NCBI GenBank assembly: GCA_028117185.1
Contig: JAOHHD010000028.1
Location: 1-14,748, forward strand
DNA length: 14,748 bases
Origin: Luminiphilus sp.
GTDB lineage: Bacteria; Pseudomonadota; Gammaproteobacteria; Pseudomonadales; Halieaceae
Reading direction: 5' to 3'
Numbering within the stretch: position 1 is the stretch's first letter; every line of letters starts with the position of its first letter. Positions 1 through 9,347 of the stretch are shown here, in pieces. Position numbers and translations under genes: made by a program. The notes below the pieces were generated by a model, which was not told the DNA's origin, made no database searches, and saw only the letters and a program-made list of their open reading frames with translations.

Positions 1-156
1 GCCGTCGTAAAAGCATTTGCGCAGCAACACGAGGTTCATGTCACGCCTATTGTGATGGAACGCGGCATCGCACGGGAAGCCGGCTGGCAAGTGATGCCCG
101 AGGTCGGTGGTGGTGATGGTCTTTACTTTTCATTACTGTCCAAGCCGGCAGAGTAA
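1..156 (+). CDS. rsmB: 16S rRNA (cytosine-C5)-methyltransferase RsmB, C-terminal end (partial)
   Basis: This is an open frame running from the left edge to a TAA stop at 154-156, giving the last 51 residues of a protein. The tail has a segment resembling the end of RsmB/Sun (an internal VHVTPI strand, then GGGDGLYFSLLSK), where family members end in a G-D-G-aromatic-aromatic core strand of the Rossmann-like methyltransferase domain. RsmB methylates C967 of 16S rRNA using S-adenosylmethionine. The catalytic cysteines and cofactor motifs lie outside the window. The call also rests on context: rsmB directly upstream of trkA is a familiar arrangement in gammaproteobacteria. The gap to trkA is 97 bases, so the two may be cotranscribed, but this is inference. 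Confidence 0.82.
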   Translation, partial: AVVKAFAQQHEVHVTPIVMERGIAREAGWQVMPEVGGGDGLYFSLLSKPAE

Positions 157-253
157 TCGCTGCGCGTCGTCTGCAACGTGACTAATCCACATGGCGTGGT
201 GGGTTTGACATAGTTTAAGGTGTGTCCGAGTCGCTGAGAGGGTCCAGAGGCGG

Positions 254-1630
254 ATGAAAATCATTATCCTCGGAGCAGGTCAGGTGGGGGGTACGCTCGC
301 AGAGCACCTCGCCGACGAGCAAAACGATATTACCGTGGTTGACGAACGGGCGGCGACGCTGAAACGGCTGCAAGAGCGGCTTGATATCCGCACGGTCCTG
401 GGTAACGGCGCCCACCCTTCAACGCTCATGAGCGCAGGCGCTAACGATGCCGATATGCTCATCGCGGTAACCGATAGCGATGAGATCAACATGCTCGCAT
501 GTTCCGTCGCCTTCACGCTCTTTCGGACGCCAACGAAAATCAGCCGGGTTAGGTCTACCGACTACCTCTCAGAACACGCTGCTTTATTTAAGTCGGGCGC
601 CATTCCAGTTGATGTCATTATTGGTCCGGAACAACTCGTCACCCGCAATATCGAGCAACTGATTGCCAACCCCGGGTCACTACAGGTCCTTGATTTCGCC
701 GACGGCCGTATTCGGCTCGTGGCCGTCAAGGCAGTCGCGGGAGGCCCCATCGTGGGTCGAGAGCTGCAAGAAATTCGCGAACATATGCCGCGCGTGGACA
801 CTCGGGTTGCCGCCATTTTCCGACGTCTCGGCGATCCGATCATTCCAGAAGGTTCCACCGTCGTCGAGCCCGATGACGAAGTCTTCTTTATCGCTGCACG
901 AGAACATATTCGTGATGTCACCGCCGAACTGCGCGACGTTGATAAACCGTATCACCGCATCATGATTGCCGGCGGTGGCAACATCGGCGCAACCCTAGCG
1001 GGTCGGCTGGAAAAACAGTATCAAGTGAAAGTAATTGAGCGCTCCTATGACAGATGTCGAACCCTATCGGATTTATTGGAGGGCAGCATCGTATTACATG
1101 GCAGTGGCAATGAACCCATGCTGTTGCGACAGGAGAACATTGAAAATACCGATGTCTTCTGCGCGCTCACCGATAACGATGAGTCGAACATCATGATGTC
1201 AATGCTGGCCAAGCGGTTAGGTGCAAAAAAAGTGATCACGCTCATCACAAATTCAGCCTATGCTGATTTAATTGGCGAAGAAATTGACATCGCCATCTCG
1301 CCGCAACAAATCACAATCAGTAGTCTGCTGGCGCATGTGCGCCGCGGTGATATCAGCGCCGTACACTCTCTTCGCCGGGGCGCAGCTGAAGCCATTGAGC
1401 TCACGGCGCACGGCGATGCGCGCTCTTCTAAAGTCGTCGGTCAGCGCCTTGACGCATTAAAATTACCGTCGAGCGTCACGGTCGGTGCAATTTTGCGTGG
1501 TGATGATGTGCTAATTGCACATAGCAACGTTGTGGTGGAAGCAAACGATCATGTGATTCTATTTTTGACAGACCGCACGCAGATTTCCGCTGTCGAAAAA
1601 TTGTTTGCAGTAGGCTTTGGCTTTATCTGA
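254..1630 (+). CDS. trkA: Trk system potassium uptake regulatory subunit TrkA
   Basis: TrkA is the peripheral cytoplasmic regulator that binds NAD(H) and adenine nucleotides and gates the TrkH potassium channel. The 458 residues equal the length of the E. coli protein. The protein has the duplicated plan of the family: a first RCK-N Rossmann domain opening with MKIIILGAGQVGGTLAEHL (GxGxxG at about residues 7-12), a first RCK-C domain to about residue 230, a second Rossmann domain starting near IMIAGGGNIGATLAGRLE (about residues 236-253), and a second RCK-C domain to the end. The conserved segment IDIAISPQQ-TISSLLAHVR is present. The ATG is preceded by a purine-rich stretch (GAGAGG at 236-241 and AGAGG at 246-250), and the N-terminus aligns with family members without extension. 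The stop codon overlaps the trkH start by one base (TGATG), which suggests translational coupling of channel and regulator. Confidence 0.97.
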   Translation: MKIIILGAGQVGGTLAEHLADEQNDITVVDERAATLKRLQERLDIRTVLGNGAHPSTLMSAGANDADMLIAVTDSDEINMLACSVAFTLFRTPTKISRVRSTDYLSEHAALFKSGAIPVDVIIGPEQLVTRNIEQLIANPGSLQVLDFADGRIRLVAVKAVAGGPIVGRELQEIREHMPRVDTRVAAIFRRLGDPIIPEGSTVVEPDDEVFFIAAREHIRDVTAELRDVDKPYHRIMIAGGGNIGATLAGRLEKQYQVKVIERSYDRCRTLSDLLEGSIVLHGSGNEPMLLRQENIENTDVFCALTDNDESNIMMSMLAKRLGAKKVITLITNSAYADLIGEEIDIAISPQQITISSLLAHVRRGDISAVHSLRRGAAEAIELTAHGDARSSKVVGQRLDALKLPSSVTVGAILRGDDVLIAHSNVVVEANDHVILFLTDRTQISAVEKLFAVGFGFI

Positions 1631-3078
1631 TGCAATTTGCGATGGCCTTCAAAATCATCGGTGTGTTGCTGATATTATTTAGCAGCGCAATGTTGCCCTC
1701 GCTATTGTTATCGGTAATCAGTCAAGACGGCATTGAATCGGCCTTTGCAATAGGCTTTGGCGCAACACTCGCGGCGGGCATACTGCTGTGGTTGCCGAAC
1801 CGCCTTCATCGGCGGGATCTGAATATCCGAGATGGCTTTCTGGTGACCGCCTTATTTTGGATAGTACTGGGGTTATTTGGCGCCATACCGCTGTGGATCA
1901 CACCACAGCTCAACCTATCGCCGGTCGCCGCCATTTTTGAATCCATATCGGGGCTGACCACCACGGGTGCCACGGTCATCACCGGGCTCGACGCGCTGCC
2001 TCAGTCTCTCTTGCTTTATCGACAGTTACTCCAATGGCTGGGCGGTATCGGCATTATCGTTTTAGCGGTGGCAATTCTCCCCATGCTGGGGATTGGTGGC
2101 ATGCAGTTATACCGCGCAGAAAGCGCGGGGCCTTCTAAAGATCGCAAACTCACACCGCGCATTACTAGCACCGCAAAGGCGCTTTTTGGTATCTACCTGC
2201 TACTCACTGTAGCCTGTGCATTGAGTTACTTTGCGGCCGGGATGTCGCCGTTTGATGCGCTGTGTCATGCCTTTTCAACGGTCGCTATCGGGGGATTTTC
2301 AACCCACGATGCGAGTTTAGGCCACTACGATGAACACGCTATTTTGTTAGTTAGCTCGTTGTTTATGCTGTTCTCAGCAATCAATTTTGGTCTGCACTTT
2401 GTAGCATTACAACGCCGCACTGCGCGCGTTTATGCACGCGATTCGGAAACCGCCTTTTTCATTACCGTCATAACGCTGGCCACCGTCGTCACCTGCAGCT
2501 TGTTACTGACTACGGAAACACTAGGGTTAGAGGACAGCCTCATCCATGGATTCTTTCAAACAGTTTCTATCGCGACAACGACTGGGTTTACCACTCAAGA
2601 CTTCTCAATCTGGCCACTGTTTTTACCCATTCTGTTATTGATGTTGAGCTTTATGGGGGGTTGCGTAGGGTCGACAGGAGGCGGCATGAAAGCAATGCGC
2701 ATCTTGCTGATATTCCGACAGGGGGTGCGCGAACTCCGTCAACTGCTTCACCCCAATGCTGTTATTCCACTCAAGCTGGATGCGCGACGAGTGCAAACAG
2801 AGGTCATCAGCGCGGTATGGAGTTTTTTTGCTGTTTACATGTTTTGTTTTGTCATGATCTGGCTGGCATTACTGGCCACGAATCTTGATTTTATCTCTGC
2901 TTTTTCAGCAGTTGTCGCAACTATGAATAATTTGGGCCCCGGCTTGGGGGAAGTATCCGGCGATTACGGGTCCGTGAGTGAAGTAGGAAAATTGCTGCTT
3001 TGCTTAGCGATGCTAATGGGGCGGTTAGAAGTATTCACCTTACTGGTGTTATTCACCCCTGCATTTTGGCGCCATTGA
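1630..3078 (+). CDS. trkH: Trk system potassium channel-forming subunit TrkH
   Basis: TrkH is an inner-membrane potassium translocating subunit with four M1-P-M2 repeats. The 482 residues match the E. coli length of 483. All four pore-loop selectivity filter regions can be read: TTTGATV at residues 110-116, STVAIGGF at about 216-223, TTTGFTT at about 316-322 and NNLGPGLG at 433-440, each with its central glycine. Many hydrophobic segments flank them, beginning with the N-terminal helix at about residues 7-30. The C-terminal segment GRLEVFTLLVLFTPAFWR is typical of TrkH rather than TrkG or KtrB. The ATG at 1630 overlaps the trkA stop by one base. No strong ribosome binding site is visible, in keeping with coupled translation. 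The gene converges on djlA with a 16-base gap and no recognisable terminator. Confidence 0.97.
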   Translation: MQFAMAFKIIGVLLILFSSAMLPSLLLSVISQDGIESAFAIGFGATLAAGILLWLPNRLHRRDLNIRDGFLVTALFWIVLGLFGAIPLWITPQLNLSPVAAIFESISGLTTTGATVITGLDALPQSLLLYRQLLQWLGGIGIIVLAVAILPMLGIGGMQLYRAESAGPSKDRKLTPRITSTAKALFGIYLLLTVACALSYFAAGMSPFDALCHAFSTVAIGGFSTHDASLGHYDEHAILLVSSLFMLFSAINFGLHFVALQRRTARVYARDSETAFFITVITLATVVTCSLLLTTETLGLEDSLIHGFFQTVSIATTTGFTTQDFSIWPLFLPILLLMLSFMGGCVGSTGGGMKAMRILLIFRQGVRELRQLLHPNAVIPLKLDARRVQTEVISAVWSFFAVYMFCFVMIWLALLATNLDFISAFSAVVATMNNLGPGLGEVSGDYGSVSEVGKLLLCLAMLMGRLEVFTLLVLFTPAFWRH

Positions 3079-3094
3079 TTCAGTACCTGCGCTG

Positions 3095-3916
3095 TTACTT
3101 CAAGCCTCGTGATTCTTGAATGACCTCATAAGCGGCCGTGATTTCTTGGGCACGCTCGGTGCCCACTCGTAGCAACTCATCTGGCACGCCCTCTGCGATC
3201 AATTTATCCGGGTGATTCTCGCTCATCAGCTTGCGATATCGACGCTTAATGTCTGCAGGGGTGGCATCAGATTGTAGACCGAGTGCAGCATAGGCAGTAT
3301 GCAACGCGGTTGACGAACTGCCCTGCCCAGGGCCCCGATAATCTGACTGAGAGGAATAGCGTTGCTGAAACTGTGCCTGTGCGTTGGCCATTGAAATCAG
3401 CTGATCGACCTCATGTTGGGGCAGCGATAGCAGCGCCGCCACTTGATACAAAGCACCCCGCTCCGCCTCTGAGAAGGTGCCATCGGCGAGGGCAATGCCA
3501 ATCAAAAATGCCATTAGCGTATGTTGCGCCTGCCTACGTGGCCCTAAACACTCCGCGAAGCGTGCCACCGTCGGTGCGGGATCAAAACCAGACGAAGACC
3601 CGGCTTTAAAGTGATTAATCGCACTACTGCGTTGCAGTGCCGTGAGTCTGAGTTGGGTGAATAACGATTCGGTCTGTGCCACCTCGGCTTCCGAAACACG
3701 CCCGTCTGCCTTGGCAACGAATCCTAATAAGGTAAAGGTGGTCTCAAAAAATTGGGTCCGCATCATGGGAATAGCTTCCGGCCCGGACAACTGCAGCGCA
3801 CGCCATAAACCGCGATCAAACGCGTGGCCCAACACCAAACCGAATAATAAGCCGGCAGGACCAAAGGCCAAAAAGCCAATGGCGCCCGCAATGCACTTGC
3901 CGATAACCCTATTCAT
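3095..3916 (-). CDS. djlA: Membrane-anchored DnaJ-like co-chaperone DjlA
   Basis: DjlA is a type III J-protein of the inner membrane whose cytoplasmic J domain stimulates DnaK; in E. coli it influences the Rcs envelope stress pathway. The 273 residues compare with 271 in E. coli. The order of parts fits: a single glycine-rich N-terminal membrane segment at about residues 8-30 (IAGAIGFLAFGPAGLLFGLV), a TerB-like helical domain at about 50-180 with two acidic motifs (KADGRVSEAE and LADGTFSEAE), a short serine/glycine linker near 190-203, and a C-terminal J domain at about 206-273 with the essential HPD at 235-237. The ATG lies inside the four-base ATGA overlap with the end of the acyltransferase gene upstream (3913-3916), so the two are probably one transcription and translation unit. 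The link between the two functions is not obvious beyond both acting at the envelope. Confidence 0.95.
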   Translation of the reverse strand: MNRVIGKCIAGAIGFLAFGPAGLLFGLVLGHAFDRGLWRALQLSGPEAIPMMRTQFFETTFTLLGFVAKADGRVSEAEVAQTESLFTQLRLTALQRSSAINHFKAGSSSGFDPAPTVARFAECLGPRRQAQHTLMAFLIGIALADGTFSEAERGALYQVAALLSLPQHEVDQLISMANAQAQFQQRYSSQSDYRGPGQGSSSTALHTAYAALGLQSDATPADIKRRYRKLMSENHPDKLIAEGVPDELLRVGTERAQEITAAYEVIQESRGLK

Positions 3917-4866
3917 GATGACACTCTAACCTCATCGATAAGTGGTGAATTGAGCCAATCGTAATGATCGACGGCCCCTTGTGGACGGCAACGAAACCGC
4001 TTGTACTGCCACTGGTATTGGGTTTCGTTGCCAGCGATAAGATCTTCAACCCCACGGTTGATTGCCGTCAAAGCCTCCAAAGGGTCATCACTGTAAACGC
4101 CGTCCCCTGGGGCACGGTAAATGACGCGAAACCCCGTGGGTGTGCGCAGCACGGTACCCATCACCGCCGCCGCACCTGATCGCTTAATGAGGTTGTAAGC
4201 CAGCGTGGCAGTAAAACACTCGACACCAAAGAACGGCGCATTCAGCCCCGCCTTGTCGTCTTTGGGCACCTGATCAGGCAGTATCCCTGTGATGCCACCC
4301 CGTCGAACTGAACGTACCAGCTCGGCAATCCCGCGTGGGGTTGTCGGGACCAACCGGCCGCCTGTTCGCTGCCGACCCCGATGCACCAGTTGATCTACCC
4401 GTCTCAGGGCCAAAGGTTCATACAGCGCGACAAGGTCTCCGAGCGTCGCAAGGTGCATCCCTAACAACTCCCAATTGCCCAGATGCGGGCCCAACACAAT
4501 AACGCCCCTGCCGGCGGCAAGGGGCTCAGTAACGCGCTCAACACCTTCGACCGTTAACATTGCCGCCGTTGTCGACCACGACCGTGACCATAGTGGGCCA
4601 ATTTCAGTCATTAATTCTGCCGTTGATTGCACACTTTGACGAGCGACTGCGCGCCGTTTGTCAGGGGCCCAGTCAGGGTAAGCCAGTTCGAGATTGCGAA
4701 TAGCCACGCGACGCATTCTGGCGTTGAAGCGGTATAGGATGCGCCCCACTCCCTTACCCAGCGCTCGCGACCAACGAATCGGGATGATTCGTGTCACAGT
4801 CATCAACACTCTCACGAGCGCGATTACCGTCCATTCCAGCCAAACGGGTTTTGATGTCACAGCCAT
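3913..4866 (-). CDS. lpxL: LpxL/HtrB-family lipid A late acyltransferase
   Basis: The protein is a member of the LpxL/LpxM/HtrB family, inner-membrane enzymes that transfer a secondary acyl chain from acyl-ACP to a lipid A precursor on the cytoplasmic side. The 317 residues are close to the usual 300-320. An amphipathic to hydrophobic N-terminal segment (about residues 9-30) would anchor it. The catalytic HX4E motif is present as HLGNWE at residues 128-133. [18 protein letters not shown] and the later GILPDQVPK block are typical of the family, as is [10 protein letters not shown] near residues 283-292. The sequence alone does not tell LpxL from LpxM, LpxP or a 2-hydroxylauroyl transferase. 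A similar gene sits near glyQ in Pseudomonas, as I recall, which supports an HtrB type. The start at 4866 has no strong ribosome binding site. The gene is divergent from glyQ and overlaps djlA by four bases. Confidence 0.9.
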   Translation of the reverse strand: MAVTSKPVWLEWTVIALVRVLMTVTRIIPIRWSRALGKGVGRILYRFNARMRRVAIRNLELAYPDWAPDKRRAVARQSVQSTAELMTEIGPLWSRSWSTTAAMLTVEGVERVTEPLAAGRGVIVLGPHLGNWELLGMHLATLGDLVALYEPLALRRVDQLVHRGRQRTGGRLVPTTPRGIAELVRSVRRGGITGILPDQVPKDDKAGLNAPFFGVECFTATLAYNLIKRSGAAAVMGTVLRTPTGFRVIYRAPGDGVYSDDPLEALTAINRGVEDLIAGNETQYQWQYKRFRCRPQGAVDHYDWLNSPLIDEVRVSS

Positions 4867-4905
4867 AACGATACGGAGGCTCGGTAAGATCTACGTTGGG
4901 AAAGC

Positions 4906-4935
4906 TTATTATGGCGCGCACAACGCAGTTATACT
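4906..4935 (+). promoter_or_regulatory. Candidate sigma-70 promoter for glyQ
   Basis: A good -10 hexamer, TATACT, lies at 4930-4935, with a weak -35 candidate, TTATTA, at 4906-4911 and an 18-base spacer. Transcription would start near 4942, about 25 bases before the GTG proposed as the glyQ start. This is the only convincing -10 element in the 100-base divergent gap between the acyltransferase gene and glyQ. The call comes from hexamer similarity only. Confidence 0.45.
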
Positions 4936-4966
4936 AATGCTTGTCTTTTGTTTTAGGTTATTTCCT

Positions 4967-5911
4967 GTGGGTCCCCCAACATTTCAAGATATTATCCTGC
5001 GTTTGCAGGACTATTGGGCCAGTCACGGCTGTGTTGTTCTGCAACCCTTGGACATGGAGGTGGGCGCAGGCACCTTCCATCCCGCCACATTTTTACGCGC
5101 ATTGGGGCCAGAAAACTGGAATGCCGCTTACGTGCAACCCAGTCGACGACCTGCCGATGGTCGCTATGGCGAAAACCCGAACCGGTTACAACATTACTAT
5201 CAGTTCCAAGTCGTCATGAAGCCGTCACCTCCTGAATTCCAAGACCTTTACCTGGGCAGTCTTTATGCGCTGGGCGTAGACCCTCTGATACACGATATAC
5301 GCTTCGTCGAAGATAACTGGGAGTCACCCACCCTGGGCGCGTGGGGCTTAGGGTGGGAAGTCTGGTTAAATGGCATGGAAGTCAGCCAGTTCACCTATTT
5401 TCAGCAGGCCGGCGGGCTAGAATGTTACCCCGTGACCGGCGAGCTGACCTACGGCATAGAGCGAATCGCCATGTATCTGCAAGGGGTCGAATCAGTCTAT
5501 GACCTGGTCTGGGCAGAAACCCCTGCGGGGCCTGTCACTTACGGTGATGTTTATCACCAAAATGAGGTGGAAATGTCGGTGTTTAATTTTGTAGAAGCCG
5601 ATGTTGAAAACTTATTTACCCAGTTCGCTTTTCACGAGCAAGAGGCAATCCGCTTAGCCGACAAGCAACTACCCCTCCCCGCCTATGAACAGGTAATGAA
5701 AGCGTCGCATACCTTCAACTTGTTAGATGCGCGACATGCTATCGGTGTGACCGAGCGGCAACGCTATATCTTGCGAGTGCGCACGCTGGCGCGAGCGGCG
5801 GCCCACGCTTATGTGGCTGCGAGAGCCGCGCTCGGTTTCCCGCAGGCTGATCCTGATCTCGCCGCAGCAGCACTCGCGCAACTCGACGCTGCGAAGGAGC
5901 CTGCAGCATGA
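4967..5911 (+). CDS. glyQ: Glycine--tRNA ligase alpha subunit
   Basis: This is the alpha chain of the bacterial alpha2beta2 glycyl-tRNA synthetase, which forms glycyl-adenylate and charges tRNA-Gly together with GlyS. From the GTG at 4967 the protein has 314 residues (E. coli 303). It contains near-invariant family blocks: [13 protein letters not shown] at the N-terminus, [59 protein letters not shown], and [17 protein letters not shown]. The frame stays open upstream to 4694 and an ATG occurs at 4937, but that ATG falls between the likely -10 element and the expected transcription start, has no ribosome binding site, and would add an unusual hydrophobic stretch ([11 protein letters not shown]). 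The GTG has AGG at 4955-4957, nine bases upstream, and puts the N-terminus where the family begins. The stop overlaps glyS by four bases. Confidence 0.95.
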   Translation: MGPPTFQDIILRLQDYWASHGCVVLQPLDMEVGAGTFHPATFLRALGPENWNAAYVQPSRRPADGRYGENPNRLQHYYQFQVVMKPSPPEFQDLYLGSLYALGVDPLIHDIRFVEDNWESPTLGAWGLGWEVWLNGMEVSQFTYFQQAGGLECYPVTGELTYGIERIAMYLQGVESVYDLVWAETPAGPVTYGDVYHQNEVEMSVFNFVEADVENLFTQFAFHEQEAIRLADKQLPLPAYEQVMKASHTFNLLDARHAIGVTERQRYILRVRTLARAAAHAYVAARAALGFPQADPDLAAAALAQLDAAKEPAA

Positions 5912-7983
5912 GCACAGCTGATCTGCTTTTTGAATTGGGAACAGAAGAGCTGCCTGCCGGAGAAATTGAGCGCCTGGTGGCGGCGCTGTCAGCGGGTGTG
6001 ACAAGTGGCTTAACAGAACAAGGATTGCCTTTTTCCCATGCTCGTTGTTTCTCCACGCCGCGCCGACTGGCGGTATTGATCAGCGACGTCACACTCAAGG
6101 GGCCAGACATCGAGCGAACTGTCGTCGGCCCGCCTGTCTCTGCCGCCCGCAACGAAACCGGTGGCTGGACCAAGGCGGCTGAAGGATTTGCCCGCAAACA
6201 AGGCATCACCTTAGATGACTTAATTATCAGGGAGGAGCAAGGTGTTGAACGGATTGTCGCCAACATTGCTCAGGTTGGCGTCGAAGCGGCTTCAGTTATC
6301 CCAGAGATTGTTAGCGCCGCTGTCAACGCACTACCCGTTTCAAAGCGGATGCGTTGGGGGCGGACCCGGTATGATTTTTTAAGGCCTGTTCAGTGGCTGG
6401 TGCTGTTACTAGGGGAAGCCATCCTCCCGCTTGAACTATTTGGGCGGCACAGTGGGCGCGAGAGCCGGGGCCACCGATTTCACGCCAACCATGGTGTCAG
6501 TATTACCACGCCAAGTGAATACACGGCGGCATTGCATCAAGCAAAAGTGATGGCAGATGTCGACGAGCGCCGTGCGCGCGTCGCTGAGCAAGTCTCTCAA
6601 CTTCAGGACAAAGGAGAACAGGTCGCCTTGTCTGATGAATTGCTCAATGAAGTAACTGGTCTGGTTGAGTGGCCTGTCGCACTGCGTGGCAGCTTTGATA
6701 AAAGCTTCCTTGATGTACCGGCTCAAGCATTGATTTCGGCAATGAAAACACACCAGAAGTATTTTCATATCACGGATCAGGAGACTGGCGCACTGCTGCC
6801 TGTGTTTATCACCGTCGCGAATATCGAGAGTCAACAACCCTCAGAGGTCATCGCGGGCAACCAACGCGTGATCCGACCCAGGCTCAGCGATGCTGCTTTT
6901 TTCTTTGCCAATGATAAACAGTCGACCTTGGTATCACGGCGAGATCGCTTAAGCAGTGTTGTCTTTCAACGCCAGCTAGGCAGTCTGTTGGACAAGTCGC
7001 AGCGCATGGAGACCTTAGCGGCAACACTGGCGGACGCCACCAACGCCGACCACGATATCACCGCGCGGGCAGCAGCACTTGCCAAATGCGACCTCGTATC
7101 AGAGATGGTGCTCGAGTTTCCTGAGCTGCAAGGTATAGCCGGCGCACATTATGCTCGGCACGACGGTGAGCCTGACGGTGTCGCCAACGCGATCGAAGCG
7201 CATTACTACCCGAGGTTTGCTGGCGACGCCCTGCCCTCCACGCCAGAAGCGACGGCAGTGGCCTTGGCCGATCGCCTCGATACACTAGTGGGCATTTTTG
7301 GTATCGGTCAACCGCCAACCGGCTCTAAAGACCCCTTTGGACTGCGGCGCGCAGCGTTGGCGATTATCAGAATGCTGATAGCATGTGATCACCCTTTATC
7401 ACTCGACAGCCTGCTGGAGAGCGCTTGCGCCCAACACAGTGCAACGTTGGCACCCGACACCGCCGATCAGGTCTTGCAATATCTCCTAGAGCGACTCGAT
7501 AACTGGTACGAAAGCCAATCTATTCACGTAGAGGTGGTGCGCGCCGTACTGGCGGTGGAGACTCGTCAGCTTCACGACATCGATCTTCGTATCAAAGCAT
7601 TGGCCGCATTTGCCGAAACCGACACCGCACAGCAGCTGGCTGCCGCCAACAAACGCGTGGCAAATATTCTCGCAAAAGCTAGCGAACAAGATGCCACCCC
7701 ACCAGACCCCTCATTATTTCAAGAGCCAGCAGAGCAAGCGCTTCACAACGCGGTCATTCGCGCGGGACAGGCACTCACACCCCTGATTGCCGCGCGAGAC
7801 TATCAAGCCGCGCTAGCGCAGTTAGCAACATTGCGAGCACCGGTAGACGACTTCTTCGAGTCAGTAATGGTTAACGCAGAGAACCCCGCTGAACGAGTCA
7901 ACCGTTTACGGTTGTTGGGGACCCTACGCGCGTTATTTACACAATTGGCTGATTTAGCGCTGTTATCCTCGGGTTCAGAATGA
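5908..7983 (+). CDS. glyS: Glycine--tRNA ligase beta subunit
   Basis: This is the beta chain of the tetrameric glycyl-tRNA synthetase, needed for tRNA-Gly recognition and charging. The 691 residues match the 689 of E. coli. Family blocks in order are the N-terminal [16 protein letters not shown] (about residues 8-23), [45 protein letters not shown], a segment with [20 protein letters not shown] sequence after RPRLS, and [23 protein letters not shown], with a helical anticodon-binding region at the C-terminus ([13 protein letters not shown] onward). A strong ribosome binding site, AAGGAG at 5894-5899, sits eight bases before the ATG inside the end of glyQ, and the ATGA overlap (5908-5911) implies coupled synthesis of the two subunits. 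The end overlaps rmuC by four bases in the same way. Confidence 0.97.
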   Translation: MSTADLLFELGTEELPAGEIERLVAALSAGVTSGLTEQGLPFSHARCFSTPRRLAVLISDVTLKGPDIERTVVGPPVSAARNETGGWTKAAEGFARKQGITLDDLIIREEQGVERIVANIAQVGVEAASVIPEIVSAAVNALPVSKRMRWGRTRYDFLRPVQWLVLLLGEAILPLELFGRHSGRESRGHRFHANHGVSITTPSEYTAALHQAKVMADVDERRARVAEQVSQLQDKGEQVALSDELLNEVTGLVEWPVALRGSFDKSFLDVPAQALISAMKTHQKYFHITDQETGALLPVFITVANIESQQPSEVIAGNQRVIRPRLSDAAFFFANDKQSTLVSRRDRLSSVVFQRQLGSLLDKSQRMETLAATLADATNADHDITARAAALAKCDLVSEMVLEFPELQGIAGAHYARHDGEPDGVANAIEAHYYPRFAGDALPSTPEATAVALADRLDTLVGIFGIGQPPTGSKDPFGLRRAALAIIRMLIACDHPLSLDSLLESACAQHSATLAPDTADQVLQYLLERLDNWYESQSIHVEVVRAVLAVETRQLHDIDLRIKALAAFAETDTAQQLAAANKRVANILAKASEQDATPPDPSLFQEPAEQALHNAVIRAGQALTPLIAARDYQAALAQLATLRAPVDDFFESVMVNAENPAERVNRLRLLGTLRALFTQLADLALLSSGSE

Positions 7984-9347
7984 GCGCTGACGCGTTGTTT
8001 TGGGCTGGCCTTGCCACCGCGATCAGTATTGGCATGGCATTATGCCTCGTTGCGCTACAGCGGAGACGTGCAGAATTAACCGCGTCGCAGCAGGCGCTGA
8101 CCAAACAGATCACCGAGACCGCAGTCGCTAACGAACGCAATGCCCAACTTCAAGCGGAGTTGTCACAGCTACAGCAGGCAATGGCGACACTCCAAGCGGA
8201 CCTCAGTGCACAAACTGCCACACTCACCGAGCGCGAAGCCAACCATCAAAATCAAATTAAATGGGCAGAGTCCTCTCGTACTGCACTGAAAGCGGAATTA
8301 GAGAGTATCGGCCAAAAATTACTGTCGGCCTCGGGAAAAACGCTTGAGACCACCAACCAAAAAAGCCTGGATAGCCTTCTCAAACCGTTAGGCGAAAAAA
8401 TTGATCAGTTCCAAACACGCGTCAATCAGGTGCACACCGATATGGTGCGCAATAGCGCGTCTTTGTCTGAGCAGGTCAAACACCTGGAATCAGTCGGGCT
8501 GTCCATGTCAGGGGAAGCCAATAATCTCACTCGCGCACTCAAAGGTGACAAAAAGTTAGTCGGTAACTGGGGCGAGGCACAGCTTGAAAAAACACTGGAG
8601 TTGGCAGGGCTTCGACGCGGTGAGCACTTTGATGCGCAAGTGGCATTTCGAGATGAGCACGGCGACAAATACCTCCCTGATTTCATCATACGACTACCCG
8701 AGGGCAAAAACCTTATCGTAGATAGTAAGGTATCGCTCGTTGATTATGAGCGCGCCGTTGGTGCGGCGTCTGATGCTGAGCGGACCCTGTGCCTCGATGC
8801 CCATGCGAAAGCAGTCAAACAACATATTGACTCTCTCTCCGCAAAAAACTACGCCAACCTCCCCGGTGTTGAGAGCCCGGATTTTGTGCTGATGTTCATG
8901 CCCGTAGAGCCTGCGTATATCGAAGTGATGCGCAGTCAACGAGAATTATTTAACTACGGTTATCAAAAGAATGTAGTGCTGGTGTCACATACGACGCTCA
9001 TGCCCATCCTGCGGACGGTCGCTAATTTGTGGATGATCGAACACGGCAACCGAGAAGCACAAGAAATCAGCGCCCGGGCAGGTGATATCTACAATACTGT
9101 GTGCTTACTGGGCGAGCGACTTTATGCGCTGGGCGCCTCTATTTCTACCACTGCCAACAAATACAATGACGCCTTAAAAGCAGTGCAAGGCAAGCAGGGC
9201 TTGGTCGGCAAGGTCTCCCGTTTTCAGTCCTTATCGCAACGCGCGAACAAGGATTTTCCAAGTGCACTTGCTCCCATCGACCCCGATGTTGATCGGGTAG
9301 AAATACCCGAGTCGGCGCTTTCGCCGCCAGAGGGCGATGAGCGATGA
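7980..9347 (+). CDS. rmuC: DNA recombination protein RmuC
   Basis: RmuC-family proteins limit recombination at inverted repeats in E. coli and are predicted to have a nuclease-like fold; their reaction is not firmly known. The 455 residues compare with 475 in E. coli. A hydrophobic N-terminal segment (about residues 6-26) would anchor it to the membrane, followed by a glutamine- and alanine-rich coiled coil (about 30-115). The conserved core then follows, with GNWGE at 195-199, LPDFIIRLPEGK at about 232-243 and VDSKVSLVDYERA beginning at about 247. The spaced acidic residues and DSK fit a PD-(D/E)XK-type site. A further typical block is LMFMPVEPAY. The ATG is within the four-base overlap with the glyS stop (7980-7983) and has no clear ribosome binding site of its own, so translation probably depends on glyS. 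The gene converges on gyrB with a 15-base gap. Confidence 0.95.
   Translation: MSADALFWAGLATAISIGMALCLVALQRRRAELTASQQALTKQITETAVANERNAQLQAELSQLQQAMATLQADLSAQTATLTEREANHQNQIKWAESSRTALKAELESIGQKLLSASGKTLETTNQKSLDSLLKPLGEKIDQFQTRVNQVHTDMVRNSASLSEQVKHLESVGLSMSGEANNLTRALKGDKKLVGNWGEAQLEKTLELAGLRRGEHFDAQVAFRDEHGDKYLPDFIIRLPEGKNLIVDSKVSLVDYERAVGAASDAERTLCLDAHAKAVKQHIDSLSAKNYANLPGVESPDFVLMFMPVEPAYIEVMRSQRELFNYGYQKNVVLVSHTTLMPILRTVANLWMIEHGNREAQEISARAGDIYNTVCLLGERLYALGASISTTANKYNDALKAVQGKQGLVGKVSRFQSLSQRANKDFPSALAPIDPDVDRVEIPESALSPPEGDER

Noticed and set aside
187..199. Small hairpin CCAC-ATGGC-GTGG between rsmB and trkA
   Set aside because: The stem is only four base pairs and no run of T follows, so it is not a credible terminator.
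205..210. Perfect -35 hexamer TTGACA upstream of trkA
   Set aside because: No acceptable -10 hexamer lies 16-18 bases downstream (the bases there read around GAGTCG), so it is not called as a promoter.
562..921. Open frame of 119 codons antisense to trkA, and similar long shadow frames elsewhere
   Set aside because: They lie wholly within strongly conserved genes, have low-complexity serine/arginine-rich translations and match no family, so they are by-products of codon bias.
3099..3120. Inverted repeat TTCAAG/CTTGAA at the end of djlA, near the convergent trkH stop
   Set aside because: The six-base, AT-rich stem has a ten-base loop and no T tract, and it lies in the djlA coding sequence.
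4694..4966. Upstream extension of the glyQ frame across the divergent lpxL gene
   Set aside because: It is antisense to the acyltransferase N-terminus, lies upstream of the likely promoter and is absent from GlyQ proteins.
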